This document shows positions 14,196 to 27,209 of a stretch of DNA of 64,000 bases, piece after piece (positions within the stretch are counted from its first letter, which is position 1; each line of letters opens with the position of its first letter). A program made the translations under genes and the position numbers. The notes below the pieces were generated by a model. The model did not search any database and was not told the origin of the DNA. It saw only the letters and a list, made by a program, of their open reading frames with translations. Origin of the DNA: Pyxicephalus adspersus (Eukaryota; Chordata; Amphibia; Anura; Pyxicephalidae); the NCBI RefSeq assembly GCF_032062135.1, contig NC_092858.1:124362846-124426845 (forward strand), read 5' to 3'.

Positions 14196-14266
14196 TACAC
14201 ACACACACATACACACACAAATATATAAATAAATATATTTATATACATATATATATATATATTTAT
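14196..14266. repeat. (CA)n and (TA)n microsatellite cluster
   Basis: A short ACACACAC tract passes into ATATAT-rich sequence. Confidence 0.85.
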
Positions 14267-14530
14267 ATTTATTTTTTCCCATAAATTAATGGCTTGTTAG
14301 TGTAATCACACATTTGAAAAATTAGAATTTGGGAAATAGTTGAACAGGAATTGGGGACAAATCTCTTTAAGATACACTAACACATAAAATGTTAGTAAAG
14401 TTGTGAGTAAAATGTTAGACTGATGTAAGCTAATGGTGGGGCATCTTCCAGTTAGTAGTAAATAGGGTTGTAAGGGGTGGTAGTGGCCAATGGAAATGCC
14501 ATTCATCAATTATTTAGTAACCATTTCGGA

Positions 14531-15353
14531 CAGTGTTTCTCAACCTCTTTAACATGGGGGAACCCCTTGAAGTAACTTTCGGATCCTCAGGGAACCCCTG
14601 CTATAATTATTATATATCCACACCTCACAGTAAATTAGTGTGGTTGGTCAGTAAGAAGAATTCCTCCTACATTGCTGGGCTGTGGCATCTTTACAGATGG
14701 CCAAAAAGATCATTGGTATGTGTTAAATTGACCTGAGAGTCACAAACTGTTCATTGCTCAAGGACCCTAGGGTTCCATTAACCCCCTGAGCTGTAACCCT
14801 GGGGGTAGAAAAAAGATGCTGAAAGCGGTAAACCCGAGTCACACTCGGGGTAGCTAAAACAGTGATAAGTAATAGTAAATAGGGCCTTACCTGATTCGCT
14901 GGCGTCCTCCTTCGGCCTCCTTCGCATCTCCTTGCGATGAGTCACCGAGTTCCCCGTGATGTTGGTGCGTGCAGACATTGGGGGTTGGGGGTGCGGCGGC
15001 AATTTCAAATCTATTTGTATTGCATTCAATACAAAACAACTGTATTGAATGCAATAGACTGGATTTATGTCTAAAAGTAAAACATTATCTTTCATGAAAA
15101 TTGTACATTTAATATAAATTTACAGTATAATATAATAGTATTAGTATGTTTTTTAAAAACATTATTTAATTTTTTTTTAATTTATTTAATGTATTATTTT
15201 GACATGCTTTTGTGTTTCAAATTTTATTTTACTCATACTATTATATTATACTGAAAAACATTTTTTCATGAAAAACAATGTACCGCTTTTAGATATATAA
15301 ATCTGGACAGAAATTAACTGCCCAGGAGGTTAAGCCATGATTGAGAAACATTG
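14531..15353. mobile_element. hAT-like (Charlie-type) element with a nested insertion
   Basis: The left end CAGTGTTTCTCAACCTC and the right end GATTGAGAAACATTG are inverted. Internal phrases (GGGGGAACCCC, ACATTGCTGGGC) also occur in the remnant at 4545. The element is interrupted at 14778-15333 by a TTAA-flanked MITE. Flanking duplication is not clear. Confidence 0.65.
14778..15333. mobile_element. TTAA-flanked MITE nested in the hAT-like element
   Basis: TTAA occurs on both sides (14778-14781, 15330-15333), with ends CCCCCTGAGC and GCCCAGGAGG inverted at 8 of 10 positions. This is the duplication type of piggyBac transposons. Removing it rejoins the host element (GGTTCCA to GCCATGATTGAG), which dates it as the later insertion. 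Confidence 0.75.
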
Positions 15354-15481
15354 GTCTGGGAGATTTTTAACAGTGAGCAGTGTTCCTATTGGCTGATAGT
15401 TGTTAAAAGGGGGACAATTTGCTCCACTAAACACCTAGTGATTGTCAAAATAAATCATACAATCTTATCTAGGATTTAGAC

Positions 15482-15822
15482 TAAAGCTACGTACACACGG
15501 CAGATTTTTATCGCCCGATAATCGGCGTCGGCCGATTATCGGGCGATAAAAATCTGCCGTGTGTACAGTTGGTGTCGTCCATCGTCCGGACGACCGACCT
15601 GCCGGATCCACGGACGATGGACGACAGCCGATCGTAATGAAAGGGAAGGGGAGAGCGCGCAGCAGGGTGCCGCTCCGTCGCTCTCCCCCCTCCCCTCTCC
15701 ATAGAGAATGAACGGTGCTGTATGTACAGCATCGTTCATGCATCTTGCAGCCCCTTGTCGTTGGAAAGGATCGTGAAAGATCCTTTGGAACGACAAAAAT
15801 TGCAAGTGTGTACGCAGCTTAA
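15482..15822. mobile_element. Harbinger-type MITE, young copy B
   Basis: The element runs from AGCTACGTACACAC to GTGTGTACGCAGCT and is flanked by TAA on both sides (15482-15484, 15820-15822). Near one end is a perfect ~35-nt-arm hairpin around GCGTCGGC. Copy C at 31.4 kb is nearly identical in the opposite orientation, suggesting recent movement. Open frames inside come from its GC-rich composition. Confidence 0.88.
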
Positions 15823-17824
15823 CATTAACCACTAATGTCCTATTGGCTGTCTAATCAGCCAAAAATATTTTTACTTTATTTGCAAATGGTGCTTTTAAGG
15901 GATGATATTGTCCCAACAACTACCCGCAAATGGGAACTCTACCTACTATGTACATTAGCACCTTGACCTAGCTGGTTACTGACTACATGGTAGGTAGTGT
16001 TCCTAATAGCGAGTGATAGTCAGGGACAGTACCAAACTACTACAGAAATCCACAATATAATTTTGAGGTATAGATGTCCTAAAGGAGCTCTAAATAACTT
16101 TCTCAACAGTATCCAGAATAATTAATCCTAGTAAATATTGAGACTGCTTTTACAGATAACACAGTGCATTCTCATGGAAAGGGTACCAGGAAAATGGTTT
16201 ATATCTTTAAGCCTTAAAAAAGTATATGTGGGCTGCCATACACATGCAACCATCTTTGTATGTGTATGGCTTATCAAACCTTGTATGTTGCAGAACAGAT
16301 GACCATGCTAATTTATTATACATGTTATACATTATAATTATTTATATCATTATATACATTAGCAAACTTCCTTCATGCATGTAACATTTATTTGTTTACA
16401 TAACACACATCTTTGTGAATTCAGCATACCCATAATATATTCTATCCTCCCCCTATGTTTCTGAAGCCTAACTAAAAATGTACACTAAAGTATTATAACA
16501 TACTTTGTAAGCTTCATAACTAATGAGACACTAAATTAAATAAAAGATAGAGATTAGATTATAGAAATAGGAATGGAATAGTGTACTGAATATATCAAAG
16601 TAAGAATGGGCTTCAGTTGATGATAAATTATTTGACATGGCTTCCATAGCCACCTGTCATTTACAGACAACCAGGGAGTGCATCTGAAAAGTTAAATCAT
16701 GTCAAACATGTCTGAACACAGCTATACAATCTCAGAGTTAAATATAAGCAACTGGTGACCTCAAAGAGCAAAGGGAAATGAGATACATACTTAATAAACG
16801 GGGTGTGGCAATGAGAAAAGATGCACACACCTTACTTAAAATCTTATGACAAATCCTCCAAATACATTCATGATTTATGTACAAGAAGGGACTTGCAGTT
16901 CATAAAAAAACAGCTGGGGAAAAGATGCATAGCTAAAAATTTTATTTCAAATTATTGTGAACTAAAATTTAGTAAGACTTCAAGGCATTATACTTAATAA
17001 TGATAGTGAGTTACACTTAATTATCTCAGCACTTAAAATCACAATATGAACCTAAACCTGAAAAAGTTCCCAGATTAAATATTAAATTCACATTCTGTAC
17101 AGCGTATTTATACAGGAATGACATAGTGAGGCAAGGAACACTGCAGACTGATAAATTATTTGGGGTTGCTTTAATGGAAAACAAACTGTATTAATGGATT
17201 TATATTATGGAAAACATAGGAAGAGCTTATTTGACAGATTACCCAGGTATTGAAAACCACAACAGGCCAATAGCAGCTTATTGACATTAAAATAATTTAT
17301 AACATATAGATATCCAACCTCTCTCTATTTCAACATGGCCACTTCCCTAATAAATGTATGAAGAAAAATTCTGTGGAACGCCACCAAATAGTGGGATTTT
17401 TCAGGACAGAATTTACTCAGTTTAACCAATCAAACGATTTATCTATAAGTTTCAAACCTATTTTATTAAATATATTTAAAGTCAAATGGAATAAACCCGC
17501 TTCCTCAGGAAAGATAATGAGATATACAACCATAAAAAATACAATTATTTATTTTTCAAATACAAAAATTTTATTTACAAAACATGTATAAAATACAATT
17601 TATCTTTACATATGAATATACCTGGTGCATGCAGACATGCAGACCTTCTTAAAAGAGTGGATTAGGGGGTAGGTGTAACAGCAGCAAAAGAGTTAATTTT
17701 CAAAATGATGGTTCATTGATGTTGTAAATAGACTATTTGGATGTATTTGCCTATTTTAAAACTGTCAAAATTATAAGAATACTGTGGAAATTCTATTCTA
17801 AATTATCAATAATGTAATTTCTAG

Positions 17825-17880
17825 GGTCTCGGCAATCCCCTGAGGCAGCCCGTTTAGGGCGAAACGAGTCGGGATAGACC
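17825..17880 (+). ncRNA. Hammerhead-ribozyme-like motif 1
   Basis: Stem I pairs GGTCT with AGACC and ATCCC with GGGAT across an internal bulge. The core has CTGAGGCA, stem II GCCC/GGGC with loop GTTTA, then GAAAC, a 2-bp stem III (AC/GT) and the cleavage triplet GTC. The order matches a type I hammerhead with a very short stem III. Deviations are C for the expected core A and one extra base before stem II, so activity is doubtful. Confidence 0.55.
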
Positions 17881-18659
17881 ATAAGTACAGTACTGACCCC
17901 CATCTTGGATTCTTTAGTAGTGAGAGTATTTTATAAAGTGGTTGACATGGTTAACATTGTCATGGTCTTTTTTACCATACTTTTTTTTATTATGTTTCTA
18001 AGAAGTATATGTTTTAGTAAATAAAATAAAAGGTTTTATGTCATGGTAGATTAATTTTCTGCCATAAAGAGCTGCTATCTTTCCACTTTTTCTCTTGTGT
18101 ACTATTGGCTTGGCATTCATATTACTGGTATTTTCTAACCTTATCACTGCGGGATTGGCTTCTTCTCTTTCTGTAAAAATGCATTGTGCTTGTTTGTTAA
18201 AGGAAGCTAAACGATAAGGATTGTTTAGCATTACCATGCTAAATTTCTTCAGTAGGTTATATATGCATGTCCTTATTTTCAGTAGTAGCTTCTTCTTCAG
18301 TTACAGTTAATCTTTTGCAACTGACCCTTTCCCTTTTTAGCATGTGTTTGTCAACTGTGTTTGTTAACTGTTGTTAAAGACAAAAACCCTTCAGGAAGTT
18401 GTTCTACTGTGAGATGTCCACCTGGTCATGCCCAGACCTCCCTTGATGTGTATATTTGCAGGACCTGATAGGGACAGATGTGTGTTTACATTTCCAGCTC
18501 CAATATTTAGATTTAGTACCATGATTTTCCTCTTGCAACATATTCCTTCAGCTGCTCCTGCTTCACCTGCTAATCAAGACAAGAGTGATGTTGCATTTTA
18601 GATTTCAGTTAAAGTCAATTTTAATCAAAATATTAGTGAATTGGTTGAAAATGGATATG

Positions 18660-18914
18660 TTGGGGGTTAAAGCAGAACTAAACTCACCTCTCTTCACTTC
18701 AGAAAGAACATCTTCACCTGATCTTCTTCTTCTGGGTTTGGATCTTTGGCCACTTTGACTGAACAGGCTGGGATTACATGAATGCAATGCAAATAGGAAT
18801 TTATTCATTCCAGGCACCCAGGTATGCAAGGACTTTACACTTGTTGCACATATCCTTTCTGCAATAAAAAGCCCTCTGCTCCTACATTTGTTTTTAAAGT
18901 TTAGTTCCACTGTA
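18660..18914. repeat. MITE-like inverted-repeat element
   Basis: The left end GCAGAACTAAACTCACC and the right end AAAGTTTAGTTCCACTGTA are inverted relatives. No coding content is seen; frames here are incidental. Confidence 0.5.
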
Positions 18915-19331
18915 ACAAACTGCAGATTTGTACTGCTGTAGGAACTGTACTTGATGAACTGAACTTAGTGTTATTGTACTTACAGGAAATGTAGTACTTA
19001 CTACAGGCCAGGTCTTATCAATTGACACTGTGCTGTTTATGTGCAGTTGTTTTGTCAAGCATTTATTATTATTATTGCTTTCTGTTGTCACTGAGGCTCA
19101 TTATACTATGAAGCACTTAACCCTGAAGGAGTGGCTGAATTGTTCTGGGTCTTCCCCCTCGTGGCATAAACAATTACAGATAGCATATATTTACATAGAA
19201 AATATCTTTGGTCTAGGGTGATTTATTGAAACTTAACATAAAGTAGAGAAGGTGAGGACAGCAGAATGTTGGGTTCAAGCAGTTCCAATTTGATAGCAGT
19301 AACTCAAAATCAGAACTGACCGCCAGCATCC

Positions 19332-19830
19332 TCAGCTGAACTCACCATCCATTTTTTTATCATCCACCACTGTTGTCTCCCATGGACGTCCAGGTGTTTT
19401 GGCATTGTTGAGTTCACCAGTGCTTTGTTTCTTTCTCATGATGTACCAAACTGTAGATTTTGCCACTCCTAATATCGTAGCAATTTCTCGGATGGGTTTT
19501 TTCTGTTTTTGCATCTTAAGCATGGCTTGTTTCACCTGCGTGGAGAGCTCCTTTGCACATACAAGAACCCCCCCACCACCACCACCACCCTCATCAAATC
19601 AACTCCAGGCTTTTTATCTGCTGAATTGATAATGACATAATAAAGGAATTGCCCACACCAGCCCATGAAATACCTTTTGAGTCAATTGTCCAATTACTTT
19701 TGAGCCTCTGAAATAAAGGGATTGTGTTATAAAAAAAAGGCTTTAGTTCCTCACATTTTTATGCAATCGTTTTGTTCAACCCACTGAATTAAAACTAAAA
19801 GTATGCAGTTCAACTGTATCTGAGTTAATC
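19332..19830 (-). mobile_element. Tc1/mariner transposon fragment
   Basis: A 67-codon frame at 19332-19535 encodes IREIATILGVAKSTVWYIM and GRPWETTVVDD, the first helix-turn-helix and GRPR-like hook of Tc1 transposases. Upstream on the same strand is typical Tc1 leader sequence (CAAAAGTAATTGGACAATTG). The catalytic DDE region is absent after VDD, so the copy is truncated and dead. Confidence 0.85.
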
Positions 19831-20675
19831 TTCCAGTAATCTCCAAACGCCAGCAAATATATTGAAGATTCTATGGAATATTTGCATTGACTGTGTAAAT
19901 ATCAGATACTTGCGTAGGCAAACTCAATCGCATTCAGAATTGTATTGATCATGAACCTATGAGAATGTTGCTGCCATTCTAATTCTATCTGCACCAAACT
20001 GACCTAATCTCATCTTTACATTTCATTATTACTTTACACAAATGGATGGCTTTTTCCTGGGTTCCTCACAATGAAATGTACTAGTAGTAAATTTATAAAA
20101 CTAAGTTATTATATAACCTCTGGAGGCACCCTCAGAGGCCCTTATTTTAGTTGATCACCATTAGCTATGAAAAATTTATTTTAAGAAGTTTTCAGATATT
20201 TCTTAATTCAGTTTACAGTTTATTAATTCACTCTCTCTCTCTCATTAATCCTAATTCATGTGTAAAGCTAAACATTTCTTCCACCTCTAAGCTATGTTAC
20301 AACACTAATGAGCTGTCTGCATTGGATATAATTGTAATCAATGAGCAGCTCTGTGTCATGTTCCAAGGCAGTGAAAATACAAATTCCTGGCTGATGACAG
20401 AGCAAAATGAGTAAAATTCTAAAGAAATAGAACAATGTATATTGTAACATCTCTGGGTGTGTGTGCATGAACTAATCATTTAATAATGTATATTTAAAGT
20501 ATATATGAAGCCAACATTTTTTTTTAGATACTGAAATTATGAGGAGTTATACAGCGGGGAATGATTAAAACCCCTAGCAGCTTTTTTGTCTGTGTTACAT
20601 TGCAGTTTCTTTCCCAAGGCACAATAAAGAAAAATATGAAATCTCTCTAAAGTAAGGGTATATTAACCCTCAGAC

Positions 20676-20905
20676 ATTAATCCGTTTCCCCTTACCTCCT
20701 GATACATTCACAATGTACCATTTTGATATTTTCATCTCTTTTTTATCCCAGTAACATCACTGGAACTAATAATGAGGGCAAATTTCCTCAGTAGGAATCC
20801 AGACAGATTTGTGCTCCCAGTTACTGGGATAAAAAGAGATGAAAATATCAAAATGGTACATTGTGACTGTATTAGGAGGTGAGGGGAAATTGATCAATGA
20901 CATAT
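20676..20905. repeat. Fold-back element with ~75-bp arms
   Basis: The left arm CACAATGTACCATTTTGATA through ATCCCAGTAAC returns almost exactly on the right as GTTACTGGGAT through TACATTGTG. The spacer is about 60 nt. The outer ends (TTTCCCCTTACCTCC) also pair. No similar copy is seen in this window. Confidence 0.8.
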
Positions 20906-21662
20906 TCACACGTTATCCAAAATAAAATTAATTAAAAATTGGTTCTAAAATTAAAGTTTAATCTGGTAATATTTTGCACTCCTGTATAATGCTGATGAAA
21001 TTGCAAAGTGAAACATTTTTCTTAATAAACCTGAACAAAAAGCATAAAATTGCGAGTATGGGGGTCCTTTAAAACAAACTTACCTGTTCATTGTCTTTTC
21101 TTTTATGTACACTGAGAGATGTCCATGGTATTAATCCTGGCATCGTTGGCTGCCATGAATAAATGAACGCCTATGTGCTCCCACAACTCCTAATCCCATT
21201 TAGCCAGAGTATAGCAGTAGATGCACTGAAACCTTTTTTTTTCTGGTGTCCAAGTTGGAGAGCATCATTCCTGTAACTACATTTCTGTAATTGCGTTTCT
21301 GAGAGATGAATTTCCTAAATCCATGATCTGAAGTTTGTAATGCATATATTTCTGTTGAATATTCTGGGGATGGTGGTTGTAGCAGAATCTAATCTCCCAA
21401 TATTTTTTTTCAGCGTGGAAGATTATGTGCAAAAGGTAGGGTCACCTTTCCCTGTCCCCATAAACTGAAAAGTTGCCCTCACTTAACTGGACAGCTTAGT
21501 TGCATTAATATTTAGATGGAGGTATCAAGTTTAGTGCATAGGACCCAGATCACTTAGTGCTGATGGCGCATCTCTACTACCAAATCTTCAGAAAATTTAA
21601 TAATTACAGCCCCATAGAAACACAGTCTATAGTACACCTATCATAAGAAAAGTAGAGGACAA

Positions 21663-21730
21663 TGGGCCTGATTTATTAAAGCTCTCCAAGACTGGAGAGG
21701 ATATACTTTTATCAGTGAACCTAGGTGGTA
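21663..21730. repeat. Dispersed fold-back repeat, partial copy 3
   Basis: Only the left arm is present: GCCTGATTTATTAAAGCTC to GAACCTAGGTG. The right arm is absent. Confidence 0.75.
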
Positions 21731-23802
21731 AAAGAAAGTGGAACTGTATTTATGTAAACCTAATTCTATGAAAACAGTTACAGGAGTTTGATGGTGGAGA
21801 GGCTAAAGACAATAAAAGAGAGGCACAAAGTTAATCAAGACAGATTTAGGCACCTGTATACCTGGAATACACACTCTTACTTTACTTTTCTCATGCCCAA
21901 GTCAACAGGACAGGTTTTTAGCAGAAGTATCTTAGCAAGATGCATAGTCCCTATGAAGGGTAGTGTTCAAGACAGTTGTGCACCTCCAACCTTGTGGTTA
22001 CAATTTGGAGAAGGCACTTTTTTATTCCCAAATGACTGTACTCTGTGCACAAAGCCATGCCCATAAAGACATTTTATGATGAAATTTATGTAGATGAACA
22101 GGCACAGAGCCTGAGCTTGACCCCACTAAACACTTTTTGGATTAATAAAAGACCAATTGTGAGACAGTTCTTCTCATCCAACCATCACTATTGAACCTTC
22201 TGAATGCTATTTTAGCTAAATGGACACAAATCCACACTCTGAAATCTTGTACAGAAACTTCCCAGAAGAGTAAAGCTTTTTTAGCTGCAAATCTCGTGTG
22301 TGATAAACAGGTAAGTTTTGGTTATATATATTGGTTCTTTCTGTGGTCTACAATGGACAAATATTTAAAGAACCAAGTGCAGGACTTAGCTGATCATTTT
22401 GTCTAATGGATGATAAATAAGTAGTTAAACATACATTTTTCCTGGCTTTCCCTTCTTCATTGGGAACTTCACAGCCTGGTCGACATTAAAGCTTATGTCA
22501 TCACATACAATTAATAACCAGCAATCTAATTTGTTTGAGAAGACATGAATGGCCCTTTCACATTCCAGGGTGTCATGAAACAGAGGAGACCATCAATTGA
22601 TGGAAAAGCCAAGTATGAGTAAAGCTTGTTCCCTTATATCTCATTCCCTAGAAAAAAATTACTTAACAATTGCAATGGAGGGAGCCAAGTAAAAGTGTAC
22701 GGTATGTTCCCTGGAGTTCATCTTAAAATGAAATAGACTAAAATATTAAATATTAACAAATATTCATATGAAATGTCAAATGGCCTGTTTTAATATATGT
22801 ATAAAGCATTTACTTTTTAAACAATATATGTGTTTATGTTATGTGAATATCCCAAAATAGCACCAACAGCTAATAAAGAACAAAGGAGACCTTAAATTCT
22901 GCTGATGGGCCGATCTGCACATTACAAAATCATCACCTGCAACATTTTATTTTTGTTATTACAAAATCACCTAGAGTCTAGACACTTACTCATATTGCTT
23001 ACATTTTAGTACAAGTAAACTGTCAATAAAAATGAACTTATTTTTTTTGCTCTGACACATTTCAGAAATGACCTTTAAATAGCTTTGTTTGTTAGTGTGT
23101 GCTGTGTGTTCCTTGACCCCCTGCATCCTATACTGATCTAGCAGATTCCATATATAGAGGGAAGGTGAAGTCATGTGGAAGGAAATAGGAGGGTACATCG
23201 AAAAAAGGACACTTGAAACTTCAAATATGATATTTATTGCTGAGAACGTCAACTGCATGTTATAAATCAGAACACAAGGTTATTTTGTTTTTACAAATGA
23301 AACATGAAATGTGACCTTAACAAAAGTAAGGGATCTACTTTATGAGTCAGAGGTCTTGAAAAATGTAAAACTTATTAAGCTTAAAGTGGCTGTGTTCATT
23401 GCATGCTAATCACACTGTGGATGTGTATTTATCTACATCCCCTATTTGCGTTAATAAATAGATAAAGTAAATAAGTACTATATAATGGAAAGGAGGTCAA
23501 GGGGATTTACTTTCCACTGAGGCCTAATCCTTCAATTTAGGAATCTTATTGGCCTTGTTCCAGTCACCTAATAGAGACTCTTCTGTTGCTTGCTGTTTGT
23601 GCATAGGCTGCTTGGGTGCAGTCACTTGTCTGACATATATCCCAACAGTAGGACATTCTCCAATAACCCAAATAAAGCTCCCTGTTTCAAAAGTTTATAG
23701 GGCTTGGGTAGGCTGTCTTTATTGCTAAACTCTGCAGTGACATAACCCCTCATTGAAGCTATTATACCTAAAAAGATTTGGGTGTGCGCTTAGAAAAATG
23801 CG

Positions 23803-24210
23803 TACAGGTAGTCACCAAGTTAAGGACATCCGACATATGGACGACTCCTAGATACGAATGGAGCAGGATGAAGGCTTGTTAGGTAGGAGGGGGAGATTTG
23901 CATGACTTACAGAAGAAATCTTTTGCTGTTCTGAAAAATCTTGTAACTCTTTAATGACCAAGACAAACTCTTAAGTTGTATCTTTTTGCATATCAAAGCA
24001 CAGCTTGCTCCAGAAGTTGTTTGTGATTAGCTCACAGTGAGGATTTTATATCGTAACTGACACCATGCTGCCTAATATTAATATGTTGAGACAAACATCT
24101 GTCCTAATTGCATTTATTAAAATAATGTACCTGTTCTGACTTACATACAAATTCAACTTAAGAACAAACCTACAGTCCCTATCTCGTATGTAACCCGGGG
24201 ACTACCTGTA
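23803..24210. mobile_element. TA-flanked MITE (mariner-like ends)
   Basis: Ends TACAGGTAGTC and GACTACCTGTA are perfect inverted repeats that include TA. Adjacent arms (GGACATCCGACATATG and its counterpart near ACTTACATACAAATTC) also partly pair. This fits a Tc1/mariner-type non-autonomous element. Confidence 0.75.
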
Positions 24211-25954
24211 CTCACTCTTGGTGAGTATGCATGATTAGGGATAATTTAGTTACAGTAGTGAATGAGGCAAAATAGGTTGACTTCAATCCAGCAACATTTT
24301 TTTTTTACATTTTCTTGCATATGATTAAAAACCTCTCAACAGTCCCTAAATTGGAGTGGCTGCTAAACTTTTTACATCCAAGTCTCATTTCCTCCTTAGC
24401 CCCCCTTTTTTGGGCGGACATAAACCTTTAAAAATGGATTATTTAATTAATAAGGAGTTTTATTTTGCACTATTTTTTTATGCAGACTCTGAAATATGTA
24501 TTTGTTAATTTACAAAGTTTATATAATAGTGATTGTAGTTGTGAAAAAAATACTTGCTGGTTTACCACAATCACTAGGCCAAGTGAACTAGCCCCTAGTG
24601 ATAACTCACATGAATAGCTTACATTATTTTAGTAAATCAACCCTAATGTTTTTAAAAATTTCAACATATTGTAAAATTAAATACTTGCAGTCAGACAGGG
24701 ACAGCACTCCCTGTGTTATTGAATATAAGGCTTTAGCAACAAAGGATAACAGTATTTTTTATAAAATAGCAGCAAAGGCAATTATTATTAATCTAAAATT
24801 ATATAACCCTACATTTCTTAATTGCGGCCTTCACTTATATTGCATTACCCTAATCTTCACATTGCTGGGAACTGAGCTGGTTGCCTCCATTGTACTATGT
24901 ACAGACAGAGTCTGGCATACAAGTTGTATTTCTATTTATTTCTTTGGGGCCAACACCACATGCATAGAACATAAGTGAAGTTTAATTTCTGCTCAGAACA
25001 TTGCTCTGTACAGGTTACTAAACAAATGGGAGTTAGGGTTGTGTTTATGGATTTTATAGTCATATACTATTTGATGAGAAAATGGGAAGTTTTGCTGCAT
25101 TTTTATAAAGAAGTACAGTTATACTTTAAGAACAAAAGACATATGAATAGCATTTGCAAACTAAAAAACATGAACAATGAATCAGCATAAAATCAAACAC
25201 TTATACAGAATACATTGCAGAATTTCCCTGAGTACAACTAATCTTTATCTCTTTCATAAAACACATACTTATACTTGATGTTATTTTTATAACATGTACA
25301 CTTTTCTCAACATTTTACTGAAATTATCAGTTTTTTATCTAAATTAAAATCGAATGCTCCTCCCACTGTTATACATGTAGATACTGTTCTTGAAAGCAAT
25401 ATGATAGACGTTAAATGATAGTCATATTTGGCAGTTGGTAGTTTGGTAAATCTTCATGGTGGATCAACAAACACAGCCATGGGACACTTGGAATGACCCT
25501 AGATTTTTACCCAAGACAATGAATGATCATCCTCAGTGATGAAAGTCTAGCATTCGTATAGATCAGTACCTACAGGGGAAGTATAGGTAAACATATATGA
25601 ATGTGTATAGGTGGGTACATACAATTTATATGTTTAATGCAAATATAAAAGGAATCATATGCCCTTAGTCAAAATGTAAACAGGCAATGCCCACATATAC
25701 AAGGGTCCTGGGAACTCAAATATATTAGAACCAAGTTGAAAATTGGTACTTGGTACTCTGCCCCTAATCATTGGCCCTGCTATGTAATGAGTATGTGTTT
25801 AGAAGATAGCAGGTGTCATTTTCCTCATATAGTATTCACACAAAATAAACTGTGCAAACTACCATTATTTTATATCTGTGTAAAATAACACCCATAGCCA
25901 AATGATGCACATGAAAAATCATGCCATCAACATATTTAAATATATATATAGTTT

Positions 25955-26179
25955 TTTGTTTTTCTTTTCTGTGTTTTTATTGGTCTCAATAAATATAATA
26001 TGCAAAATGGTTGATACATTAAATACAAAAACAGTAATTTTTATAGGTTTCAGTAAAAGGTTGGGACCAGTGAAATTAGTGTTCCAGTGTCATTTGGTTT
26101 GAAGCTTACAGATCCTATAGACATGAAATGTCAAATGTGGTTGCAATGTCCTCAGCAATGGTCAGAAAGAAAAACGAGC
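25955..26179 (-). terminator. AMPD1: AMPD1 3' UTR with poly(A) signal
   Basis: The sequence after the AMPD1 stop codon is AT-rich and contains an AATAAA hexamer on the minus strand at 25976-25981, about 200 nt past the stop. Cleavage would be expected 10-30 nt beyond it. The exact end is inferred and not visible. Confidence 0.55.
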
Positions 26180-26341
26180 TCACTGTTCTGCTGTTTTTAG
26201 TGCTTGGAGGATCAGATCGAGCTCATAGCACCAGGTCTCATATCTGTAGGCCATCCTTATTTGAGCGACATTGGTCTTGCGGATATCATTTCCTTGAGGC
26301 CCTTCTTTTCGATACTCTTCACCCAGGAAATGCACCTTTTC
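26180..26341 (-). CDS. AMPD1: AMPD1 exon 16 (last coding exon)
   Basis: This exon encodes 53 residues and a TGA at 26182-26180. It starts after a TGTCCAG acceptor in phase 0. The segment [20 protein letters not shown] is the conserved C-terminus of AMP deaminases. A short variable tail follows and ends in TAEQ. The frame is intact. Confidence 0.95.
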   Translation of the reverse strand, partial: EKVHFLGEEYRKEGPQGNDIRKTNVAQIRMAYRYETWCYELDLILQALKTAEQ

Positions 26342-26539
26342 CTGGACACATAAAATACAGATGATGATTTCCTTTACAAAGTTGTCATTTCAGCTGAAAG
26401 TAAAGTTTAACATTTAACTTGTCCTAATGTTGTATTGTTAAACCATGCCTTTAAGAACCCATGCCAGCTGATACGTAGATTATGCTTAGATACCCAACCT
26501 AATTTTACTCTACCATAGCTGTACTGTAGGTTGAATTAC

Positions 26540-26720
26540 CAATGAAGTTTGGGATATTCACTCTGCAAGGGATAATTGCTTAGCTTAGTGAATGAGGTTA
26601 AGCTCTGCTGACTGTGCCTGCAAAAATGTAGCTTTTTTCAGATGTCCTTGCGCATGATTGTGTATTCTTTGCTAAATGAGTTAACTAAGCTAAGGGAATT
26701 ATCATTTACTAAATTCCCTA
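26540..26720. repeat. Short inverted-repeat element behind AMPD1 exon 16
   Basis: GATAATTGCTTAGCTTAGTG on the left pairs with CTAAGCTAAGGGAATTATC on the right, with about 70 nt between. It lies in intron 15 of AMPD1. Confidence 0.55.
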
Positions 26721-27209
26721 ATGAATCAATCTTAATGGGATGAAAATGTATTTACTGTAATTTTTTAAATGTACTAAAAAATAAACACATTTTCCTTTAC
26801 TGGTATGTATAAAGACATTTATGTTTAAAGGTAAACATTGGTAAATGTACATTTTTTCAAGGACATTCATTTCATAAAATGATTTTCATGATTTTTGGAT
26901 GTGTTTTTATGGAGTAAGTTACATGGCTGTATTTTCTGAAATGGCAACTGCCTAGGGCAGCAGAGTCAAAAGGAACAGCACTAAGCGCAACATATTCAAA
27001 TCTTCTGGCCACATCTGTATATCTTTGACTAAATCCCTATTTATTGTACAATGTATTATGTTGGCCCTATATCAATACAGTATAACATTAATATTAATAA
27101 TAATAAATCTAGTAGGGAACAATAAGAAGTAATGGGTACAAAGCAAGTTGAGAGTTGCCCATTGGTTCTTTGTGGTGCCAAGCACTGACCCTATGAAGCA
27201 GACACTTAC

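Larger units (their letters stand above)
1..25954. other. Gene-free flank downstream of AMPD1
   Basis: No coding exon is recognised here on either strand. The many short frames are scattered, lack conserved motifs and often fall in repeats listed separately. DENND2C lies on this side of AMPD1 in mammals, but none of its exons were recognised; non-coding first exons would not be visible to me. Stretches between listed repeats are AT-rich unique-looking DNA in which I see nothing. Confidence 0.6.

Noticed and set aside
15465..15832. Several overlapping frames of 74-98 codons
   Set aside because: They lie in the GC-rich, hairpin-forming body of a Harbinger MITE and recur in the inverted copy at 31.4 kb.
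24598..24978. Longest open frame in the window (126 codons, plus strand)
   Set aside because: Its composition follows the AT-rich background, no domain or repeated family is visible, and no splice or Kozak support is evident. Chance is the simplest explanation.
26128..26364. Plus-strand frame of 78 codons
   Set aside because: It is the antisense of AMPD1 exon 16.
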